Assembly: GCA_937896835.1 (NCBI GenBank)
Contig: CALBOJ010000075.1
Coordinates: forward strand, 1-64,000
DNA: 64,000 nucleotides
Direction: 5' to 3'
DNA from: an uncultured Collinsella sp.
Lineage (GTDB): Bacteria; Actinomycetota; Coriobacteriia; Coriobacteriales; Coriobacteriaceae
The notes under the pieces: model-generated
The model's input: the letters and a program-made list of their open reading frames with translations, nothing else
The model's database searches: none
Told to the model about the DNA's origin: nothing
Translations under genes and position numbers: made by a program
Shown here: piece after piece, positions 58,621-64,000 of the stretch
Numbering within the stretch: position 1 is the first letter of the stretch
How the letters are laid out: each line of letters begins with the position of its first letter

Positions 58621-61194
58621 GTGTCTGATCAACAGCAAGAAAACGAAATAACGACGACGCAGGCCGCTCCCGCTGCACCGGTTGCGTCGGACCAGGTCGC
58701 GGCGCCCGCTCAAGCCTCGGCTCCTGAGACGCCTAAGGCTGCTTCGACGCCTATGCCTGTAGCGGCTGAGAAGGCCGTGCCTGCAACTGGTGAGGAGGCT
58801 GCTCCGGCAAAGCCCAAGCGCATGCGCCGCACGGCCAAGCCTGCCGCTGACGGCGAGGAGGTCACCAAGCCAAAGCGCCGTACCACGCGCACGACGCGCG
58901 CCAAGCTCACCGTTGCAGCTGACTCCTCGGCGCCGATTTCCGATGAGGTCGCGCAGGCACGTGCGTTGGCGCAGATTAGCGAGGCTCAGGTGGTGCGCGC
59001 CCGCCGTCGTGCTGCCGAGCGCGAGGCCGCGGCTCTGACCGAGCTTGCAGCTCCGTCTGTACTCGAGACTCCTGCCGCCACCGAGGTTCTTGCCGCCGAC
59101 CAGCCGACCGAGAAGCCGGCACCGCGCACACACCGTCGCACGGCTGCTAAGGCCGAGCAGGTTGCTGAACAGGTAACCCCCGAGCCCACTGAGGCTTCGG
59201 TCCGTTCCGCGGCAGGGGAGGGCACATCGCCTGTTGAGCCCGCTGCGCCTGTCGAGGCCAGCGAAGTTCCCGTTGTCGATCCGGCTTTGCGCCCGCACCG
59301 TCGCGGTCGCAAGCCCAAGGCCTTTGTCGAGGCCGAGAAGGCCGCAGCCGCAGCCGCTGCCGCTCGGGATGCTGCGGCGACTGCCAAGTCCTCAACTGCT
59401 GCCGATGCACCCGTCCAGGATGCCACGACTTCCGAGGCCGTTTCTGCCGATGCCGAGCCCGCCGACGTCCGTCCCGGTCGCAGCCGTCGCACTGCTGCTA
59501 AGCGCACGTCCAAGGCTAAGGCTGCCAAGAAGGGTGCGTCCGAGGATTCCGCCGAGACGACCGCCGATGCATCGACTGATGCGGTCGAGCCCCAGGACGT
59601 CGAACAGCCTGCATCCGAGAAGCCCAAGCGCGGTCGCAAGAAGTCCGTTAAGGCCAAGGCCGCCGAGCAGCATGCTGATGTCGAAGCGCAGGTTGATTCT
59701 GGCGCCGAGGCCAATGACGCCGCTGCGGCCAATGTTGACACCACCGCAACCGATGGTGCCGCCCCCGCCGAGGGCGAAGACGGCGCTCGCCCCAACCGTC
59801 GCCAGCACAAGCGCAACGAGGAGCGCAACGAGCGCAAGGACGAGCGCAACAACGACCGTCGCAACCGCCAGCGCGATCGCAAGCAACGCAACAAGGAGCG
59901 TAATGCCGCTCCCACCGAGCCAACGCTTTCGCGCGAGGAGCTTGCGGCCATGAAGGTCGCCGAGCTGCGCGAGAAGGCAAAAGAGTTCGAGATCGAGACG
60001 ACCGGCAAAAAGAAGGCTGAGCTCGTCGAGGAAATCTACGTCACCGCTGCGAAGGCCGAGGGCTTCCGCGACATCAAGGGCATTCTGCAGATTCGCCCGG
60101 ACAGCTCCGGCATCATCCACGCCCATGGCTACATGAAGTCCAACGACGACGCCTTCGTGCCCGCCTACCTCATCCGCTCCGCGCGCCTGCGCACGGGCGA
60201 CGTCATCGAGGGCTCGCTGCGTCCTTCGCGCGGCGGCGACAAGCGCGCCGGCCTCGCCAAAATCACGACCGTCAACGGTCTGGACCCCGAGCAGATTCGC
60301 AACCGTCCCAAGTTCGGCGACCTCACCCCGGTCTATCCCAACGAGCCGCTGCGCATGGAGCACGGCAAGGACTCTATTACCGGTCGCGCCATCGACATCG
60401 TGTCACCGATCGGCAAGGGCCAGCGTGGCCTGATCGTGTCCCCGCCCAAGGCCGGCAAGACCACGATCCTCAAGAAGATCTGCCAGTCCATCTCGATTAA
60501 CAACCCCGAGGTGCACCTCATCTGCCTGCTCGTCGACGAGCGCCCCGAAGAGGTCACCGATATGCAGCGTTCTATCAAGGGTGAGGTTGTGGCGTCGACC
60601 TTCGATATGCCTGCCGACAACCACACCCGCGTGGCAGAGCTCGTCATCGAGCGCGCCAAGCGCATCGTAGAGCTGGGTGGCGACGTCGTGGTGGTGCTCG
60701 ACTCCATCACGCGCCTCGCCCGCGCCTACAACTTGGCGGCGCCCGCCTCAGGCCGCATCCTTTCGGGCGGCGTCGATTCGGCGGCATTGTATCCGCCCAA
60801 GCGCTTCCTGGGTGCAGCCCGCAATATCGAGAACGGCGGCTCGCTCACCATCCTGGCCTCTGCCCTCATCGACACCGGTTCCAAGATGGACGAGGTCATT
60901 TTCGAGGAGTTCAAGGGCACCGGCAACATGGAGCTTAAGCTCGACCGCGACCTGGCCGACCGCCGCATCTTCCCGGCTATCGACCCCGTTGCCTCCGGTA
61001 CGCGTAACGAGGACCTGTTGGTCGACGAGCAGATGCGCCCGTTTGTCTTTGGTCTGCGTCGCATTCTTGCCGGCATGAACAACACCGAGCGCGCGGCCGC
61101 ATCGTTTATCAAGGGTCTTAAGGGCACCAACACCAACCAGGAGTTCCTGGTGCGTTCGGCCAAAAAACACAGCGACTACGAGCAGACGTTTTAG
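58621..61194 (+). CDS. rho: Transcription termination factor Rho with long N-terminal extension
   Basis: 857 residues, about twice E. coli Rho. The Rho body begins near residue 436 (LSREELAAMKVAELREKAKE, the Rho-N domain), continues with the RNA-binding segment DIKGILQIRPDSSGIIHAHG and the ATPase PPKAGKTTIL (P-loop Lys about 613). The first 435 residues are low-complexity Ala/Pro/Lys/Arg/Glu, with repeated RRTAKR-type words and an Arg/Asn-rich stretch (NERNERKDERNNDRRNRQRD) just before Rho-N. Actinobacterial Rho proteins are known to carry such extensions, which bind RNA. Starts at GTG. Confidence 0.95.
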   Translation: MSDQQQENEITTTQAAPAAPVASDQVAAPAQASAPETPKAASTPMPVAAEKAVPATGEEAAPAKPKRMRRTAKPAADGEEVTKPKRRTTRTTRAKLTVAADSSAPISDEVAQARALAQISEAQVVRARRRAAEREAAALTELAAPSVLETPAATEVLAADQPTEKPAPRTHRRTAAKAEQVAEQVTPEPTEASVRSAAGEGTSPVEPAAPVEASEVPVVDPALRPHRRGRKPKAFVEAEKAAAAAAAARDAAATAKSSTAADAPVQDATTSEAVSADAEPADVRPGRSRRTAAKRTSKAKAAKKGASEDSAETTADASTDAVEPQDVEQPASEKPKRGRKKSVKAKAAEQHADVEAQVDSGAEANDAAAANVDTTATDGAAPAEGEDGARPNRRQHKRNEERNERKDERNNDRRNRQRDRKQRNKERNAAPTEPTLSREELAAMKVAELREKAKEFEIETTGKKKAELVEEIYVTAAKAEGFRDIKGILQIRPDSSGIIHAHGYMKSNDDAFVPAYLIRSARLRTGDVIEGSLRPSRGGDKRAGLAKITTVNGLDPEQIRNRPKFGDLTPVYPNEPLRMEHGKDSITGRAIDIVSPIGKGQRGLIVSPPKAGKTTILKKICQSISINNPEVHLICLLVDERPEEVTDMQRSIKGEVVASTFDMPADNHTRVAELVIERAKRIVELGGDVVVVLDSITRLARAYNLAAPASGRILSGGVDSAALYPPKRFLGAARNIENGGSLTILASALIDTGSKMDEVIFEEFKGTGNMELKLDRDLADRRIFPAIDPVASGTRNEDLLVDEQMRPFVFGLRRILAGMNNTERAAASFIKGLKGTNTNQEFLVRSAKKHSDYEQTF

Positions 61195-61233
61195 ACCATA
61201 ACTGCGTGCAAAGCTGCCATAAGAATGGGCAAT

Positions 61234-61266
61234 AGGGCCAGGGTTTTATATCCCGGCCCTTTCTTT
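61234..61266 (+). terminator. rho gene terminator
   Basis: AGGGCCAGGG, loop TTTTATAT, CCCGGCCCT, then TTCTTT. Confidence 0.85.
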
Positions 61267-61343
61267 ATGGTGCCACTCGGCAACATTTTTTGACCTTATG
61301 ACCGACAAGCAGCGGTTTTCGAGCCACAATCCGGCATCGCCGC

Positions 61344-61372
61344 TTGCAATCGGAGGGTCGGTTTCGCATAAT
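61344..61372 (+). promoter_or_regulatory. Promoter of the 61509 gene
   Basis: TTGCAA (61344-61349) and CATAAT (61367-61372) are 17 bases apart. The gene-free region 61195-61508 holds otherwise only the rho terminator. Confidence 0.55.
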
Positions 61373-61508
61373 AACTTTTAAGCTTCGCGACGGAAAACGC
61401 AGATGAAACGAACCATATACCGTTGCTTTGGGGCATAGCCCCGCTTCATCTTCTCTCGCGCAGCCAACTGAATGATGCGATTTGGGTGCTGGAAGATGGG
61501 GAGAGCTC

Positions 61509-62909
61509 ATGGCTTCTTCTGATGCAACACAACGAGCAGTCCTTGCCGGACTTTCGTGCGGGATCGGCCTTGCCGCTCCCGTGGTTATGTATGCCGCGAC
61601 GCTGCCGTTTTCGTCGGCGAACGAGACGGTCGTGGCGGGTGCAGTTCCCTTCGCCGTGGGCGCGGTGGCGGGCGTGGGTATCTATGCCGCCTCGCTGGGT
61701 ATCTCCGAGTATCGTGCGCAGCGTGAAGAGCGTCTGTTCCAGCCCGATGCCATGGGCGGTGCCGCCAATCTCAATCAGCATCAAAGCGAGTTCAAGACCG
61801 CCTCGATTCCAGCTCAGCAGCAGGATGCGATTCCGTACGCTGCGGCTTCTGCTTCTCAGGCTCAGTCGGAGCAGTCTACCTCGGCATTCCTTTCCGGCCT
61901 GACTGGTGCGTTCCAGCGCCGTCATGCCGATGATGGTGTCCCTACCATCGCTCGAGCCGCAGATGCTATGGACGAGGCCGAGGCTTGGTCCATGATCGAC
62001 AGCATGCTCGACGACGATTCGCCGGTGAGCTGCGACCCTGCACGCTCGCGCGACGTCTATCAAGTCGCCATCGACGAGCTCACCAACGGCGGGCAGACCG
62101 GCTCCTTCAATCGCGATGATATCGCCGCCGCGGCACGCGCCGTGTCGGGCTCCCAGGCCGCCCCTGCGGGCAGCACGGCGGCTTTCGTGGCACTCGTTGC
62201 CAATGCGGCGGTCAATAACGCCTACAGCGCTACCTCGGCGGACGCGAACGCTTCTGCCGATAATTCGTACGTTGATGAAGCCATGACCGCGGACGAGGAG
62301 GCTGTTGCCGCCCGCCGTGCCGCCGAAAGCTCGCTTTGGGGCGCTCCTGCCCAGCAGCAGGCGGCTGAGGCTGCGCCGTACAATGCAAACCTCGCCAGCA
62401 TGCCTATCATCTCCGGTGCCGCGGGCATCGATCTCGATGACCTCGATGAGCCTGCAGCCATCACCGCATCGATTGATGCCCAAGATCGCATCGACACCGG
62501 CGACCTTCCGGACGCCTCGCTCGAGGTTGATGTCCCCATGGCCGATTACTCGGGCCACGAGGGTATGTGGGCCGCCGCCACCGCGATTCTGGATGAGATT
62601 GACGAGCCTGCTCCTGTTTCAGCCCCCGCTCCCGTCGCTGCCCCTCAGCCTGCTGCCCCCGCCTATGTCGGCCGTCACAGCGCTGTGTTCCCCGAGGATA
62701 CTGCCCGTATCTCGCGTGAGAGCATCGAGCGGGCCGAGGCTATTGCCGCCGGCATTATGGAAAATCGTCGTCACGAGCGCGTCAATCAGATCCTCGAGGA
62801 AGAGATCGAGCGTCTTCAGTCCTCTACCGCCAAGCGTACGGGCCGTGCTTATCTGAGCGTTATCGAGGGCGGTACCGCCAGCTTCGCGCCGCTCCGTGCG
62901 GAGGCATAA
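61509..62909 (+). CDS. Membrane-anchored, largely disordered protein of unknown function
   Basis: 466 residues. Two N-terminal membrane helices (AVLAGLSCGIGLAAPVVMYAA and VVAGAVPFAVGAVAGVGIYAA), then a long Ala/Asp/Glu/Gln-rich region, with low complexity in 230-310 (YSATSADANASADNSYVDEA). The last 70 residues are more ordered, ending in FAPLRAEA. No known domain. A coriobacterial protein of unknown role. ATG 61509 has GGGGAG upstream. Seven bases separate it from the VanZ-like gene. Confidence 0.75.
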   Translation: MASSDATQRAVLAGLSCGIGLAAPVVMYAATLPFSSANETVVAGAVPFAVGAVAGVGIYAASLGISEYRAQREERLFQPDAMGGAANLNQHQSEFKTASIPAQQQDAIPYAAASASQAQSEQSTSAFLSGLTGAFQRRHADDGVPTIARAADAMDEAEAWSMIDSMLDDDSPVSCDPARSRDVYQVAIDELTNGGQTGSFNRDDIAAAARAVSGSQAAPAGSTAAFVALVANAAVNNAYSATSADANASADNSYVDEAMTADEEAVAARRAAESSLWGAPAQQQAAEAAPYNANLASMPIISGAAGIDLDDLDEPAAITASIDAQDRIDTGDLPDASLEVDVPMADYSGHEGMWAAATAILDEIDEPAPVSAPAPVAAPQPAAPAYVGRHSAVFPEDTARISRESIERAEAIAAGIMENRRHERVNQILEEEIERLQSSTAKRTGRAYLSVIEGGTASFAPLRAEA

Positions 62910-62916
62910 CTTCTGC

Positions 62917-63366
62917 ATGGTTAAGATCAATCGAAAATGGGCGGTCGTAACCTGCCTGATGGCGCTCTTGATCTGGGGCAATTCGCTGGTTCCCGGCTCG
63001 GGGTCGGGCTCACTGAGCCTAACGGTCATGGAAGCTATCCGCGGTTTCCTGCACGGCGTGGGACTTCCATATGAATGGGTGACCAACTTTGTTGTTCGTA
63101 AGTGCGCGCATTTTACCGAGTATTTGGTGCTCGGCATCCTGGCAACGCACGCCTTTGATTTTGAGGGCCGACGCACCTTTGACGTGCTGCTGCCCACGGC
63201 AGTGTTCCTGCTGCTGATTCCCTCGATCGACGAGACGATTCAGCTCTTTGTGCCGGGACGCGCCGGCATGATCACCGATGTGATGATCGACTGCTGTGGA
63301 GCGGCAACGGGCGTTGTGCTCCGATATCTCTTACGGTCGCTGATGTGCGCCAAAAAGGCCGCCTAA
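62917..63366 (+). CDS. VanZ-like membrane protein
   Basis: 149 residues with four membrane helices. FVVRKCAHFTEYLVLGILA and SIDETIQLFVPGRAGMITDVMIDCCG are the conserved VanZ-family blocks. VanZ is associated with teicoplanin resistance in enterococci, but most homologues lack assigned activity. It is co-transcribed with the preceding gene. Confidence 0.88.
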   Translation: MVKINRKWAVVTCLMALLIWGNSLVPGSGSGSLSLTVMEAIRGFLHGVGLPYEWVTNFVVRKCAHFTEYLVLGILATHAFDFEGRRTFDVLLPTAVFLLLIPSIDETIQLFVPGRAGMITDVMIDCCGAATGVVLRYLLRSLMCAKKAA

Positions 63367-63401
63367 GGACGCATTGTTTGGTCCTAGGCGGCCTTTTTTA
63401 T
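63352..63401. terminator. Bidirectional terminator
   Basis: AAAAAGGCCGCCTAAGGAC and GTCCTAGGCGGCCTTTTTT, between the VanZ-like gene (+) and the ROK gene (-). A near-perfect stem with A and T runs outside. Confidence 0.9.
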
Positions 63402-63481
63402 TGGAGGGCTTATATGAGGTGTGGCGGCGTCGTTCCATAGGTCGGATTTGCCGGGTGCGCCACGCCCTGTGGGTGCGTCTG

Positions 63482-64000
63482 TTACTGAAGCGCCTGTGCG
63501 CCTAGGGCCAGGCAGCCCATGATGCCCTGCTTGCCCTCGAGGCTGTTGTTGACGATGTAGGTATCGATGTCGTTGACCTCGGGCGTGACGATATAGCCGT
63601 TGAGCATCTCGGCGCACTTCTTGCGCGCGAGCGGCACGATGGGGGTGTGGTCGGCCACGCCGCCGCCGATGACGATCTTCTGCGGCGCATAGCACAGGAT
63701 GTAGGTCATGAGCGCCTGCGCCAGATAGCCGGCGAGCAGATCCATGGCCTCCGGGTCATCGGCCATGTCTCCGGCGCTCTTGCCATCCCAGCGCCTTTTA
63801 ACGCCGGGGCCGGCGATGAGGCCCTCGAGGCAGTTGTCGTGGAAGGGGCAGGCGCTGTGCTCGCCAATGGTGTCGCGCGGGTCGCGCGTGACCAGGATGT
63901 GACCGGCCTCGGGATGCATCATGCCGTGCACGAGCTTACCGCCCGAGAGCACGCCAGCGCCCACGCCGGTACCGATGGTCAGATACACCACGTCAGTGAG
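63482..64000 (-). CDS. ROK-family sugar kinase (partial, cut by window end)
   Basis: 173 codons of the C-terminal part; the gene continues past 64000. VYLTIGTGVGAGVL is the ROK phosphate/sugar loop, then HPEAGHILV and the zinc-binding CPFHDNCLEGLIAG motif, followed by LCYAPQKIVIGGGVAD. The CxFHxxCLEG form is found in fructokinase-like ROK proteins. It phosphorylates a hexose with ATP; exact sugar undetermined. Confidence 0.88.
   Translation of the reverse strand, partial: LTDVVYLTIGTGVGAGVLSGGKLVHGMMHPEAGHILVTRDPRDTIGEHSACPFHDNCLEGLIAGPGVKRRWDGKSAGDMADDPEAMDLLAGYLAQALMTYILCYAPQKIVIGGGVADHTPIVPLARKKCAEMLNGYIVTPEVNDIDTYIVNNSLEGKQGIMGCLALGAQALQ

Noticed and set aside
1..64000. CRISPR arrays or rRNA genes
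   Set aside because: No regularly spaced identical repeats and no rRNA-like stretch were seen.

Overview
The window looks like chromosome from a high-GC actinobacterium of class Coriobacteriia, most likely Collinsella. This is inferred from gene content, not from a marker gene: two copies of a SH/ELCG/SP-type nuclease-like protein family that I associate with coriobacteria, a Rho factor with a very long basic N-terminus, a CarD-type regulator, an ATP-type PEP carboxykinase, and many small palindromic intergenic repeats. There is no IS element, prophage, CRISPR array or rRNA. One tRNA (Ala, anticodon CGC) is present.

Layout. 0-8.2 kb: a metal-responsive cluster on the minus strand (ArsR/SmtB repressor, a free HMA metallochaperone and a Zn/Cd-type P-ATPase, with three copies of one operator), a nuclease-like paralog, a DEDDh exonuclease, a His-rich ArsP_2-type heavy-metal permease, and an HdeD/YaiI pair. 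8.4-16.4 kb: a nitroreductase, two tandem histidine phosphatases, a DUF1015-like protein, an M20 deacylase, a second nuclease-like paralog, and the serine operon serC-serA. 16.5-33.4 kb: a type 1 BREX phage-defence island (brxA-brxB-brxC-pglX-pglZ-brxL) with an orphan antitoxin on its upstream side. Two unrecognised genes follow brxL in the same orientation. 33.5-64 kb: a DUF3800 gene bracketed by matching hairpins, then housekeeping and metabolic genes (CPA1 antiporter, phosphoesterase, flippase, pckA, B3/B4 protein, MarR, DegV, Ogt-like alkyltransferase, trpS, WecA/TagO-like transferase, PflX-like radical SAM protein, tRNA-Ala, pncB, proB, proA, HD hydrolase, CarD, argS, rho, VanZ-like protein, and a ROK sugar kinase cut by the window end).

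The most interesting part is the BREX island, for three reasons. First, the 5' end of brxA contains a run of ten G residues. Translation from the best upstream start (GTG 17001 with a well-spaced GGAG) is out of frame in this sequence and stops at 17064. Nine or twelve Gs would restore a full-length BrxA, so the operon may be phase-variable through BrxA. Second, the methyltransferase gene pglX is split exactly between its target-recognition region and its conserved C-terminal domain. A low-GC insert of about 1 kb lies between the halves and encodes a 48-residue basic protein and a 196-residue multi-pass membrane protein. Each pglX half has its own start, so a two-subunit methyltransferase with an embedded accessory module is possible. 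Third, brxL has a long acidic N-terminal extension and is followed by a 450-residue and a 63-residue protein of unknown function, which are candidates for new BREX accessory proteins.

Regulatory and structural features seen directly include the ArsR operators, several palindromes in promoter regions, a structured leader before the B3/B4 gene, a triple-helix element after proB, an inverted-repeat element before rho, and two families of palindromic intergenic repeats.
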